Assembly: GCA_018819515.1 (NCBI GenBank)
Contig: JAHJPX010000016.1
Location: 1 to 37,506 of the forward strand
DNA: 37,506 bases
Origin: Gammaproteobacteria bacterium
GTDB taxonomy: Bacteria; Pseudomonadota; Gammaproteobacteria; Burkholderiales; Rhodocyclaceae
Reading direction: 5' to 3'
A program made the position numbers and the translations under genes. Of the stretch, positions 5,666 to 13,238 are shown one piece after another. Below the pieces are notes generated by a model. That model had not been told where the DNA came from and searched no databases. It saw only the letters and a program-made list of their open reading frames with translations. Position 1 is the first letter of the stretch, and each line of letters begins with the position of its first letter.

Positions 5666-7516
5666 ATGAACAATACTGGCTTCAACCGCAGCGCCATTGG
5701 CGATGTGAAATCACTGGTGTGCTTGTGTATCACCGGAATTGTGCTGACCGGGTGTGCTGATGTAGTCGAAAGACAAATTGGCGTGCTTAATGAACCCGAT
5801 GGACGCAGGCGGATTGACGCAGTCACAAAGTTAGGGGAACGAAAAGATGTTCGTGCAGTCGAGCCCCTCATAGCCGCTCTTAAGGATCCAGATAGCCAAG
5901 TCAGAAGTGCTGCGGCATATGCGCTGGGTGAGATCAAAGATGTTCGTGCGGTCGAGTCCCTAATCGCCGCTCTTAAGGATCCAGACGACGATGTCAGAAA
6001 AGCTGCGATGTATGTGCTGCGTGAGATCAAAGATGTTCGTGCAGTCGAGCACATCATTGCCGTTCTTAAGGATCCAGACGACGATGTCAGAAGAGCTGCG
6101 GCAGATGCGCTGGGGGCGATCAAAGATGTTCGTGCGGTCGAGCCCCTCATTGCCGCTCTTATGGATCCAGACCACCATGTCAGAATAGCTGCGGCAAAAG
6201 CGCTAGGTGAGATCAAAGATGTTCGTGCGGTCGAGCCCCTCATTGCCGCTTTTAAGGATTCTGACTGGTTAGTCAGTAGAGTTGCTAAACATGCGCTGCG
6301 TGAGATCAAAGATGCTCGTGCAGTCGAGCCCCTCATCGCCGCTCTTAAGGGTCCAGACCGCCATGTCAGAAGTGCTGCGGCTGATGCGCTGGGGGCGATC
6401 AAAGATGTTCGTGCGGTCGAGCCACTCATTGCCGCTCTTAAGGATCCAGACGGCGATGTCAGAAGAGCTGCGGCAAAAGCGCTGGGGGCGATCAAAGATG
6501 TACGTACGGTCGAGCCACTCATTGCCGCTCTTAAGGATCCAAACAGCCAAGTCAGAGATGCTGCGGCAAAAGCGCTAGGTGAGATCAAAGATGTTCGTGC
6601 GGTCGAGCCCTTCATTGCCGCTCTTAAGGATCCAGACGTCAATGTCAGAAGAGTTGCGGCAAAAGCGCTAGGTGAGATCAAAGATGTTCGTGCGGTAGAA
6701 CCGCTCATCGCCGCTCTTAAGGACCCAGACGGCGATGTCAGAATTCATGCGATGCATGCACTGCGTGAGATCAAAGATGTTCGTGCAGTCGAGCACATCA
6801 TTGCCGTTCTTACGGATTCTGACTGGCAGGTCAGAATAGCTGCGGCAAATGCGCTGGGGGCGATCAAAGATGTTCGCGCGGTCGATCCCCTCATTGTCGC
6901 TCTTAAGGATCCATACGGCGGTGTCAGAATAGCTGCGGCAAATGCGCTGGGGGCGATCAAAGATGCTCGTGCGGTCGAAGCCCTCATTGCCGCTCTTAAG
7001 GACGACGGCTATGTCAGAGATGCTGCGGCAGATGCGCTGGGGGCGATCAAAGATGTTCGTGCGGTCGAGCCTTTGATCGCCCTACTCAAAGATATGGATG
7101 TAGACGTCAGATGGTACGCGGCTTTGTCGTTGGGAAAGATCGGTGATTCCCGAACGATCAATCTCATCATCCCTTTGCTCGATAGTACAGATTTCAAAAC
7201 CAAATCGGCTGCAGCACACGCGCTATCACGCTTTAGCGACACTCGGGCGCACGATGCGATACGGCCCATCCTTGAGTCGGCCAAATCAGCCGATGCCATG
7301 ATTGCGGTTGGCGACGACGCTTCGGAGGGAATATTGGCAGCTATGATAGAAATTTCTGGCTCTGGCACGATGGCCCTGTCTTTTATGAATAGCGGCAATA
7401 GCCGCTTGAAACAGGCTGGGAAGGAGTGGGCAAGTAAGCATGATTTCCGCTACCAAGTCAGAAGGGAGATTTGTTCGTCGCGGTGTTCCGGGAACTGGGG
7501 TAGTCGGTCCCGCTAG
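5666..7516 (+). CDS. HEAT-repeat (PBS-lyase type) lipoprotein
   Basis: A 616-residue protein. An N-terminal signal with lipobox LTGC (Cys30) predicts a membrane-anchored lipoprotein. Residues 60-492 are fourteen consecutive HEAT/PBS-lyase units of 31 residues (one has 30), with the pattern KDVRAVEPLIAALKDP then VRxAAAxALGxI. At least two more diverged units follow (to about 560), and then a non-repetitive tail. Such solenoids bind other proteins and have no catalytic residues. The units are almost identical in DNA as well as protein, which points to recent unit duplication or gene conversion. Base composition is clearly more AT-rich than the flanks. The ribosome binding site GGGAG sits seven bases before the ATG. 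Repeats lie on both sides (5505-5597 and 7558-7584), suggesting an acquired segment. The partner is unknown. Confidence 0.85.
   Translation: MNNTGFNRSAIGDVKSLVCLCITGIVLTGCADVVERQIGVLNEPDGRRRIDAVTKLGERKDVRAVEPLIAALKDPDSQVRSAAAYALGEIKDVRAVESLIAALKDPDDDVRKAAMYVLREIKDVRAVEHIIAVLKDPDDDVRRAAADALGAIKDVRAVEPLIAALMDPDHHVRIAAAKALGEIKDVRAVEPLIAAFKDSDWLVSRVAKHALREIKDARAVEPLIAALKGPDRHVRSAAADALGAIKDVRAVEPLIAALKDPDGDVRRAAAKALGAIKDVRTVEPLIAALKDPNSQVRDAAAKALGEIKDVRAVEPFIAALKDPDVNVRRVAAKALGEIKDVRAVEPLIAALKDPDGDVRIHAMHALREIKDVRAVEHIIAVLTDSDWQVRIAAANALGAIKDVRAVDPLIVALKDPYGGVRIAAANALGAIKDARAVEALIAALKDDGYVRDAAADALGAIKDVRAVEPLIALLKDMDVDVRWYAALSLGKIGDSRTINLIIPLLDSTDFKTKSAAAHALSRFSDTRAHDAIRPILESAKSADAMIAVGDDASEGILAAMIEISGSGTMALSFMNSGNSRLKQAGKEWASKHDFRYQVRREICSSRCSGNWGSRSR
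5843..7141 (+). repeat. Tandem 93-bp coding repeat array, 14 units
   Basis: Units begin AAAGATGTTCGTGCGGTCGA and recur every 93 bp (one unit is 90 bp). Differences concentrate at the codons of the turn between helices (DPDxxVR) and the start of the second helix, while the flanking codons are nearly invariant, including synonymous positions. The array lies entirely inside the HEAT-repeat lipoprotein gene. It is prone to unit gain or loss and to assembly collapse. Confidence 0.85.
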
Positions 7517-7557
7517 GTTGGAGCAAATTGGGGACTACGATTCCCCTTCCCTTCCCT

Positions 7558-7584
7558 GAAAAGTCAGCCGTGGCGACACGCCAC
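7558..7584 (+). repeat. Palindromic repeat A, copy 5
   Basis: A full copy, GAAAAGTCAGCC then GTGGCG-ACA-CGCCAC, about 40 bases beyond the HEAT-repeat gene. It is identical in its core to copy 1, and both are preceded by TTCCCT. Confidence 0.85.
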
Positions 7585-7720
7585 AGTGCCGGTTTGCCGT
7601 GAGTCGTTGGGCCTGAAAATCATCTGGCCGGCCGCGGTTACCCACTGCCGCCACATAACGGGAATCTTTGCCGCATCCGTCGGGTCAAACGAGCGCGTGC
7701 CCTGTAGAGGAGGAATGGTC

Positions 7721-8512
7721 ATGTCCGACTATGCGCATCGCCCCGAGTCCGCTTTTGTCATGCCGCAGATTCGCCAGGTCCCGTTCAATGAGCCGATTCG
7801 CTGGCTGGGCGAGGGGTGGGGCGATCTGCGGCGGGTGCCGCTGGCGAGCGTGGCCTATGGCGTGTGCTTCGCGGTGGGCGGCTGGGCGATGGCCTGGGTG
7901 TTCTCCGATGCCTATCCCCTCTTCGTGGTCCTGCTGATGGGCTTCCTGATCCTCGGGCCGGCGCTGGCGATGGGCACCTACGATTTGAGCCGGCGGCTCG
8001 AACGGGGCGAGACGCCGCGCTTCCGCGACACGGTGACGGCGTGGCGGCCCAACCTCGCCAACATCGGCATTCTGGCCGCGGCGCTGGGCGTGCTGTTCCT
8101 GCTGTGGGCGCGGGCCTCGATGATGGCCTTCGCGCTCTTCTTCGATACCGGCGCCCTGCCGACGTTCGCAGACATCCTGCGGGCGATCTTCGCCTTCGAG
8201 CAGCCGAAGTTCGCCGTGATCTATCTGGGCGTCGCCGGCCTGTTCGGCGCGCTGGCCTACGTCGTCAGCGTCATTGCCCTGCCGATGATGCTCGACCGCA
8301 AGGTCGACGCCGTCAACGCCGCGCTGGCGAGCATGGCGGCGTGTGCGCGCAACCCGGCGGCGATGCTGGTCTGGGCGGGCTGCATCGTTTCGCTGATCGT
8401 CGGCAGCCTGTTCGCTGGCTATGTCGGCCTGGTGGTCGTCATGCCCTGGCTCGGCCATGCCTCCTGGCATGCCTATCGGGGTCTGACAGCGAAGCCCGAC
8501 GCTGCCGGTTGA
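7721..8512 (+). CDS. DUF2189 integral membrane protein
   Basis: A 263-residue polytopic membrane protein. The soluble N-terminus (MSDYAHRPESAFVMPQIRQV) is followed by about six hydrophobic segments, and the chain contains the PxLAMGTYDLSRRLERGE region characteristic of DUF2189. Homologs are common in proteobacteria and their function is unknown. The start at 7721 is set by AGGAGG seven bases upstream; the ATG at 7715 is too close to that site. The 200 bp upstream hold palindromic repeat copy 5 and otherwise unremarkable sequence. The gene converges on acpH with about 30 bp between stop codons. Confidence 0.85.
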   Translation: MSDYAHRPESAFVMPQIRQVPFNEPIRWLGEGWGDLRRVPLASVAYGVCFAVGGWAMAWVFSDAYPLFVVLLMGFLILGPALAMGTYDLSRRLERGETPRFRDTVTAWRPNLANIGILAAALGVLFLLWARASMMAFALFFDTGALPTFADILRAIFAFEQPKFAVIYLGVAGLFGALAYVVSVIALPMMLDRKVDAVNAALASMAACARNPAAMLVWAGCIVSLIVGSLFAGYVGLVVVMPWLGHASWHAYRGLTAKPDAAG

Positions 8513-8544
8513 AGTGGCACGCGATGTCGCCCCGATGAGGATGG

Positions 8545-9141
8545 TCAGCCGGCGGGCGACCACTGCCCGACGAAGCGTTGCGCGTCGACGAGCCAGTGAT
8601 TGAAGTCGAGGGCGTAGCCGGCGGGATCGGCGAGGTATTCCAGTTCGGCGTGCAGGAGCGGGTTGGGCTGGCGGGCGCGGCGCGACATGCGGGCGAGCAC
8701 GTCGGCGATGCCGTCGATGTCGCGGTAGCTGGCGAGCCAGTCTTCGTCGGCCATCAATTGCAGCGCGAAGTGGGCGGACGGCGGGATGTCGTCGAAGCGT
8801 TCGGCGATGAGACGATAGACCTCGGCGCAGAAATCGGCGAGCGGCCGGGGATGGAGTTCGTGCCAGCGGCGGGCGAGCAGGTGGTCGTAGAGGATGTCGA
8901 CCACGACGCCGCCGTAGCGCCGCCGCGCGGGGGAGATGCGGGCGCGGCTGGTGCGGAAGGCGGCGTGCGTCTCGGCGTGGCTGTCGATGGCGCGGTGCAG
9001 GGCGACGCCGCGCGCGAGGTCGGCGGGCAGGGCACCGCATTGTGGGCCGGATAAGGGCCCCTTGATCCAGTCGCCGATGACGCCGCCGACGATGAGCGCG
9101 GGGTCGTCACCGGCGAGGAAGGCGTGGGCGAGGAAGTTCAT
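8545..9141 (-). CDS. acpH: Acyl carrier protein phosphodiesterase
   Basis: A 198-residue protein matching AcpH (DUF479) in length and pattern. It starts MNFLAHAFLAG, has a GDWIKG segment and HRAIDSHAETH, then DILYDHLLARRWHEL, in which Asp and His residues form the metal site of this HD-like hydrolase. AcpH removes the 4'-phosphopantetheine arm from holo-ACP and takes part in prosthetic-group turnover in fatty acid synthesis. It is transcribed leftward as a single gene. A long composite repeat starts nine bases upstream of the ATG, which leaves little room for a native promoter. A decayed copy of this gene's C-terminal part lies at 1511-1594. Confidence 0.9.
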   Translation of the reverse strand: MNFLAHAFLAGDDPALIVGGVIGDWIKGPLSGPQCGALPADLARGVALHRAIDSHAETHAAFRTSRARISPARRRYGGVVVDILYDHLLARRWHELHPRPLADFCAEVYRLIAERFDDIPPSAHFALQLMADEDWLASYRDIDGIADVLARMSRRARQPNPLLHAELEYLADPAGYALDFNHWLVDAQRFVGQWSPAG

Positions 9142-9150
9142 CGTTCGACG

Positions 9151-9249
9151 GGAAAAGTGTGGGGCGCTGCTTCATCCCTCGCGCTGCTCGGGACCGCCAC
9201 TTCGTGGCGTCCTGCGCCCTGCGGGCTGGTCAGCAGTGGCGGTACGCCA
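9151..9249 (+). repeat. Long composite repeat L, copy 2, ending in a palindromic repeat A
   Basis: The copy starts GGAAAAGTGTGGGGCGCTG, continues CATCCCTCGCGCTGCTCGGG, CGCCACTTCGTGGCG and GCGCCCTGCGGGCTG, and ends GTCAGCAGTGGCGGTACGCC. This is the most complete example of the composite, about 100 bp. It marks the left edge of an AT-richer two-gene segment. Confidence 0.8.
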
Positions 9250-9328
9250 GGCAGTGGCGCATTGGTAACCCGATTCGCGCCCTACTGATCAGTTTCCTTG
9301 TTCCTTTGGAGAGTCCATATACGAAGGG

Positions 9329-10150
9329 TCAAGCCACACTGCCTTGCAATTGCGGAAGTACACGAACCTGTCGAACCTCTATTCTGGTGATGTCGCAGTT
9401 TGAATACTGAACACGTAGCAACGCCGAAAAGTCGCACTCCTTGTTGCGCTCAGGTAGCGCGTCGTAAATTTGCTGCCAATGCTTCTTCATACATTCGCCC
9501 GCAGCCCAGGTCCCTATTCCCCTAATGCCGGCAAGCCAAATAATCTTGTTTCTCGAATTCCAAGGATTCTGGATTTTGGTGACAATGGCCAGATCTTCAA
9601 ACATTCGCTCGGAGAGCTGGCTTCTCGGAATATTCTGCCCAAGGTACTCCTTCTCTTGACTGAAGCTCTTCGACTCCAGTTTTCCATCCCCAATGTCAAT
9701 AACCCACTGCGGTCCGCTTTTTTGCGCGAATTCAAACGCCTGAACACCACGTTCCACAAGCTCCGCTTGCAATTCGTTTGCAAACGTATTCGACTTCGGG
9801 CTGCAAATGACGACCAGGTTTCTTCTCTTGTCGTCTGCGCTGACATGTCTGGTGTCACGGACACCGATCGGATGAGGCCAGTCGATTGATATTAGCGCAC
9901 TAATGAAGTTGTTCATTGACAGGAAGTCTTCCGTCGATGTACGAGGAAGAATTGCTTCTGATATTTCTTCACGATGAGGAAATATGAACAACAGCGCGTC
10001 GCTGCCGAAATTCAGCAGTTGGTTTAGCGGCCTTTGTTCGTGGATTCGATCAAGCCTTCGTTGCAGATACGCACCCAGTAGCGCGCCGACAATTGATAGA
10101 ACGAAGCCAGTCAGCAGTAGAACCAGGTCTCGCCATTCGATGGTGGGCAT
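9329..10150 (-). CDS. Membrane-anchored protein of unknown function
   Basis: A 273-residue protein. A single transmembrane helix near the N-terminus (residues 8-28) is followed by a basic stretch, so the bulk is probably cytoplasmic. Residues 111-135 (NLVVICSPKSNTFANELQAE) look like a beta-strand, glycine/serine turn and helix of a Rossmann-like fold. Residues 195-217 carry NPW, then KIIWLAGIRGIGTWAA, a strong conserved-looking motif. I do not recognise a named family. A small-molecule or nucleotide-binding sensor is only a guess. The start at 10150 has CAGGAG seven bases upstream. The gene is visibly more AT-rich than its neighbours, and it and the next gene are enclosed by repeat copies (9151 and 10837-10985), suggesting horizontal origin. 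Confidence 0.7.
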   Translation of the reverse strand: MPTIEWRDLVLLLTGFVLSIVGALLGAYLQRRLDRIHEQRPLNQLLNFGSDALLFIFPHREEISEAILPRTSTEDFLSMNNFISALISIDWPHPIGVRDTRHVSADDKRRNLVVICSPKSNTFANELQAELVERGVQAFEFAQKSGPQWVIDIGDGKLESKSFSQEKEYLGQNIPRSQLSERMFEDLAIVTKIQNPWNSRNKIIWLAGIRGIGTWAAGECMKKHWQQIYDALPERNKECDFSALLRVQYSNCDITRIEVRQVRVLPQLQGSVA

Positions 10151-10353
10151 CGCGTGTCTCCTGTATGACAGTACGTTCAAAATCACCGGCCTGCGCGGCT
10201 TTTCGAGCAGGCCGGGTGCATTGCCGGGTTGGGCATCGCTTCAGGTTGCGACACATATTCCAACTGGCCAAAGAGGTCCGTGATTACGCTGTCCGTGAAC
10301 CCCGGGATACCTCACTCCGCCCCACCAGAACTGACCCCCCGGAACTGAAGGGA

Positions 10354-10764
10354 CTATTGCTGAACGAGAAGCAGACAGGTTTGCAGATCCATGTCGCCCA
10401 TAACCGCCATGCTTAAAGCGATTTTTAGCCGCGCCATCCCCGTCAAGTACTTCGCGTCCTGATTGCTGACTCCTCCAAATGCAGGGGCGCTTCGAATCTT
10501 CCTTAGAACGTCTTCTTCCAGGCGGTCAAAGACACTTCGATCAGGACCTTGCGGGACAGAAATCGGCCCGCCATGGAGGATCAGTTGAAAATCGCCGGCC
10601 GAGAATTCCGAAAGATCGACAGTCCACCGGTGTCCGGTTCCCCACGCCAAGCGTTGGCCGGAGACCTTCAGCGAACTCGGCCAATCGTTTGAAGATGCCT
10701 TTTCAGCTCGGTCCGATCCAGTTTGTCCGAGATCGCGACCGAATATCCGATTCAAGATGCCCAT
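10354..10764 (-). CDS. Hypothetical protein
   Basis: A 136-residue soluble protein beginning MGILNRIFGRD, a pattern often seen at the start of small uncharacterised bacterial proteins. It has no signal peptide or membrane segment. The middle contains WTVDLSEFSAGDFQLILHGG and the end is helical. The ribosome binding site GGAGG lies eight bases before the ATG. It is on the same strand as the membrane-anchored gene at 9329-10150 and upstream of it, with about 200 bp between, and the two share the AT-richer composition. They may form a unit. No family recognised. Confidence 0.6.
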   Translation of the reverse strand: MGILNRIFGRDLGQTGSDRAEKASSNDWPSSLKVSGQRLAWGTGHRWTVDLSEFSAGDFQLILHGGPISVPQGPDRSVFDRLEEDVLRKIRSAPAFGGVSNQDAKYLTGMARLKIALSMAVMGDMDLQTCLLLVQQ

Positions 10765-10836
10765 GAAAGTGCCCTCCCGCGTTCAAGCCAAAAAACTGAA
10801 GGTGCCAGGCTCACAATTCGGCGAACCGCAGCCCTT

Positions 10837-10918
10837 GGAAACGCCGATAGCATACCTGCAACGTAAGCTATTGTCCTCTTTCACAGTATGGTAATCGAAG
10901 GCCGCTTCTGGCCGTATT
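10837..10918 (+). repeat. Dispersed repeat B, copy 3
   Basis: It begins GGAAACGCCGATAGCATACC and includes TATTGTCC and GTAATCGAAGGCCGCTT. It matches the copy at 593-675 on the same strand at most positions. It is followed ten bases later by a shortened long composite repeat. Confidence 0.6.
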
Positions 10919-10927
10919 CATGCCGCC

Positions 10928-10985
10928 GAAAAAGTGTGGGGCGTTGCCCGGGACCGCCACTTCGTGGTTTTCTGAACCCTTCGGG
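10928..10985 (+). repeat. Long composite repeat L, copy 3 (shortened)
   Basis: GAAAAAGTGTGGGGCGTTGC, then CCGGGACCGCCACTTCGTGG, then CCCTTCGGGC. Compared with copy 2 it lacks the CATCCCTCGCG block and does not end in the palindromic repeat. Confidence 0.65.
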
Positions 10986-11081
10986 CATCCTGCCATTGGG
11001 CTGCGCAACAGGACGCTGCCTGTGTTTGCAGGCGCGTTGTCAACTGCGGCGGGATGGATTGCTGCCGATCTCGGCCATCCG

Positions 11082-11108
11082 GAAAAGTCAGCCGTGGCGA
11101 TACGCCAC
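11082..11108 (+). repeat. Palindromic repeat A, copy 7
   Basis: A perfect consensus copy: GAAAAGTCAGCC then GTGGCG-ATA-CGCCAC. It lies about 80 bases upstream of the DUF302 gene. Confidence 0.85.
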
Positions 11109-11188
11109 CGGGCCGGGCGCCGGGTCGGCGGGCGGCTGTCCGGCTTCGGGTAACATGAGTCGGTGATCACTTCATGCGGAGGAACACG

Positions 11189-11578
11189 ATGAACGGCATC
11201 AACTTCAAGCGCGAGATCCAGGACACGCTGGACCATGCGATCGAGCGGGCGACCAGGGCGCTGGCCGCCGAGGGATTCGGCGTCCTGACGCGCATCGACA
11301 TGCACGCGAAGATCAAGGAAAAGACCGGCAAGGACATGATTCCCACCGTCATCCTCGGCGCCTGCAACCCCAACCTCGCCTACGAAGCCTACGAGGCCAA
11401 TCCCGACGTTACCAGTCTGTTGCCGTGCAATGCCGTCGTGCGCGAAATTGCGCCGGGCAAGGTCTCGCTGGAATTCGCCGCACCGACCGGCTTGATGCGC
11501 ATTCTCGGCGACGAGCGGCTGACCGAACTGGCGGCGGAGGCCGACCGGCGCATCCAGCGGGCGCTCGACAACGCCTAA
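11189..11578 (+). CDS. DUF302 domain protein
   Basis: A 129-residue single-domain protein. The pattern HAIERATRALAAEGFGVLTR then KIKEKTGKD, and the central VILGACNPNLAYEAYEANPD then LLPCNAVVRE, is the DUF302 signature, including the conserved ACNP and LLPC cysteines. DUF302 proteins are small alpha-beta barrels that may bind a small molecule or metal; the function is not settled. The start at 11189 follows GGAGG by seven bases; an upstream in-frame ATG at 11174 is not well placed. The gene is flanked by palindromic repeats on both sides and is probably monocistronic. Confidence 0.88.
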   Translation: MNGINFKREIQDTLDHAIERATRALAAEGFGVLTRIDMHAKIKEKTGKDMIPTVILGACNPNLAYEAYEANPDVTSLLPCNAVVREIAPGKVSLEFAAPTGLMRILGDERLTELAAEADRRIQRALDNA

Positions 11579-11580
11579 GC

Positions 11581-11679
11581 AAACGTGCGGGGCGATGCCC
11601 CAACCCTCGCGTCGCCCGGGATCGCCGCCTCGCGGCGTTCTTCGTCTTTCGGGAAAAGTCAGCCGTGGCGGGACGCCGC
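11581..11679 (+). repeat. Long composite repeat L, copy 4, followed by a palindromic repeat A
   Basis: CGTGCGGGGCGATGCCCC, CAACCCTCGCGTCGCCCGGG, CGCCGCCTCGCGGCG and TCTTTCGGG are followed by a complete short repeat at 11653-11679 (GAAAAGTCAGCC, GTGGCG-GGA-CGCCGC). The inner hairpin keeps pairing although both arms differ from other copies (CGCCGC/GCGGCG instead of CGCCAC/GTGGCG), which is further covariation. The short repeat lies 14 bases beyond the stop of the leftward FAH-family gene. Confidence 0.8.
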
Positions 11680-11693
11680 TTCGTCGAGCGGAG

Positions 11694-12389
11694 CTAGGCG
11701 ATGCATACGGCCATTTGCCCCAGTCCTTCGATACCGCAGTCCATGCACTGGCCGGCGTTCACGGGGCCGACGCCTTCTGGCGTTCCGGCGAAGATGAGGT
11801 CGCCGCGGCGGAGTTCGAACAGGGCGGAAAGCTGCGCGATGATTTCCTCGACCGACCAGATGAGGTCGGCGAGGTCGCCGCTCTGGCGGCGCTGGCCGTC
11901 GACGTCGAGCCAGATGGCGCCGCGCGCCAGCAGACCGGTGGTGGCGACCGGATGGATGGGGCCGACTGGGGCGGACTGGTCGAACGACTTGCCGGCTTCC
12001 CACGGGTGGCGCTTGTCCTTCGCCGCCTGTTGCAGGTCGCGGCGAGTCAGGTCGAGGCCGATGGCGTAGCCCCAGATGTGCTCGTGTGCGCGGGCCTTGT
12101 CGATGTTGGCGCCGTCCTTGCCGATGGCGACGACCAGTTCCACTTCGTGGTGCAGGTCCACGGTCGCGGGCGGCCAGGCGATGCGGCCGGTCGTATCGGG
12201 CGGTATGGCGACCACAGCGTCGGCGGGTTTCATGAAGAAGAAGGGTGCCTCCCTGCCGGTCGCGCCCATCTCGCGGGCGTGCGCCGCGTAGTTGCGGCCG
12301 ACGCAGTAGATGCGGTGGACCGGGAACTTGCGGTCGTCGTTCCGGATAAGGACTGCGGGAAGCGGGGCGGGTTCGAAGGCGTAGTTCAT
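11694..12389 (-). CDS. Fumarylacetoacetate hydrolase (FAH) family protein
   Basis: A 231-residue cytoplasmic enzyme. The FAH catalytic core is clear: IYCVGRNYAAHAREMG, then FFFMKPADAV, HHEVELVVAIG (metal-binding Glu residues), GYAIGLDLTRRDLQ, GKSFDQSAPVGP and FAGTPEGVGPV. The length fits the short FAH-like group, which includes fumarylpyruvate and acylpyruvate hydrolases and oxaloacetate decarboxylases of the FAHD1 type. That makes an acylpyruvase or oxaloacetate role plausible, but the substrate is not settled by sequence. The start at 12389 is the first Met of the conserved region; the ribosome binding site is weak. It lies 61 bp downstream of two small leftward genes and may be transcribed with them. 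Confidence 0.88.
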   Translation of the reverse strand: MNYAFEPAPLPAVLIRNDDRKFPVHRIYCVGRNYAAHAREMGATGREAPFFFMKPADAVVAIPPDTTGRIAWPPATVDLHHEVELVVAIGKDGANIDKARAHEHIWGYAIGLDLTRRDLQQAAKDKRHPWEAGKSFDQSAPVGPIHPVATTGLLARGAIWLDVDGQRRQSGDLADLIWSVEEIIAQLSALFELRRGDLIFAGTPEGVGPVNAGQCMDCGIEGLGQMAVCIA

Positions 12390-12450
12390 GTTCGTCTCGG
12401 GGGCCTCACGAAAAATCAGGCGACGCCGCAACGCGGAGCAGGGGCGCCGC

Positions 12451-12654
12451 TTACTTGTACTTCTTGAACACGACCCGCGCATCTTCGTGCGCGCGGTCGA
12501 GCGTGCAGATGCTCGGGTCGTCGTCGTGGCCGCTGAAGTAGTCGGCGGCCTGGGCGCGCATGACCATGGCGATGGCGACTTCGTCGGCGAGGCCGTACTT
12601 TTCGGTGATGAGGGTGGTCACTTCGTCGAGGTGCTGCTCGTAGGTCATCGTCAT
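12451..12654 (-). CDS. Small hypothetical protein
   Basis: A 67-residue acidic helical protein beginning MTMTYEQHLDEVTTLITEKYG. It has no signal or membrane segment. Two Met codons (12654 and 12648) are possible starts. The gene begins four bases after the stop of the next upstream leftward gene, so the two are almost certainly co-transcribed and may act together. I recognise no family. Confidence 0.6.
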   Translation of the reverse strand: MTMTYEQHLDEVTTLITEKYGLADEVAIAMVMRAQAADYFSGHDDDPSICTLDRAHEDARVVFKKYK

Positions 12655-12657
12655 GCG

Positions 12658-13095
12658 CTAGCTCCGTAGAGGATGGATCCAGACCAGCAAGGCCTGGTCC
12701 TGGGATTCGGCGAGGCGGGCGAGGTCGGCCAGGTCGGCGAGCATGGCGGCGATGGCATCGGTCTCCCAGCCCGTGTACTCGAACTCTTCGGTGGCGGCGA
12801 GTTCCATGGCGACGTCGTCGAGCGTGCCTTCGTCGAGTGCGGAGAGACGTTCGACCAGTTCGTCGGCGAGGCGAAGTACCACCGCGCCTTCGCTGGCGGA
12901 AACGTGAACGGGTTCGTAGCGGGCGATGGCGTCGTCGAACAGGTCGCCGATGAGCAGGCTGTGCAGCGTGGCGATCTTGGCGGTGTCGACATCGCGCATC
13001 TGGATGCCGCTCCATTCCTCGACCGGGTTGAGCGACTCGCCGACGGCTTCGATCTCATCGTCTTCGGCGGCTATGAACTGGGTGAGGATCGACAT
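12658..13095 (-). CDS. Hypothetical acidic protein
   Basis: A 145-residue, strongly acidic protein beginning MSILTQFIAAEDDEIEAVGE. It contains PVEEWSGIQMRDVDTAKIAT and a helical C-terminal half ending in LLVWIHPLRS. It has no signal peptide or membrane segment. The start at 13095 follows GGAGA by eight bases. It shares a message with the 67-residue gene downstream and diverges from the hemerythrin-like gene at 13239. The layout is loosely reminiscent of small cytoplasmic proteins of the DUF1877 kind, but I am not confident of that assignment. Confidence 0.6.
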   Translation of the reverse strand: MSILTQFIAAEDDEIEAVGESLNPVEEWSGIQMRDVDTAKIATLHSLLIGDLFDDAIARYEPVHVSASEGAVVLRLADELVERLSALDEGTLDDVAMELAATEEFEYTGWETDAIAAMLADLADLARLAESQDQALLVWIHPLRS

Positions 13096-13238
13096 GGCCT
13101 GACTCTCCGTGTTTGCACTGCGCATTGTGGCAGCAGCTCGCCGCGCATGCGTTATCCGTGCTGGCGAAGTAGTTGATAGTTTTACTCGGATGATCCACAC
13201 TGGGCTTGTCGTCTGCTTCCTTCTGAAAGGAGACCCTG

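Larger units (their letters stand above)
10765..11188. other. Intergenic stretch with three repeat copies
   Basis: No gene is supported. From left to right it holds repeat B copy 3 (10837-10918), a shortened long composite repeat (10928-10985) and a full palindromic repeat A (11082-11108). The stretch from 10990 to 11080 has no feature I can name. Confidence 0.5.

Noticed and set aside
5666..6708. Minus-strand repetitive open frame (Ser/Thr/Ala-rich) inside the HEAT-repeat gene
   Set aside because: It is the antisense of the 93-bp repeats; its repetition follows from the sense repeats.
5843..7141. Regular direct repeats resembling a CRISPR array
   Set aside because: The 93-bp units are in frame and encode 31-residue HEAT repeats with no unique spacers; there are no cas genes nearby.
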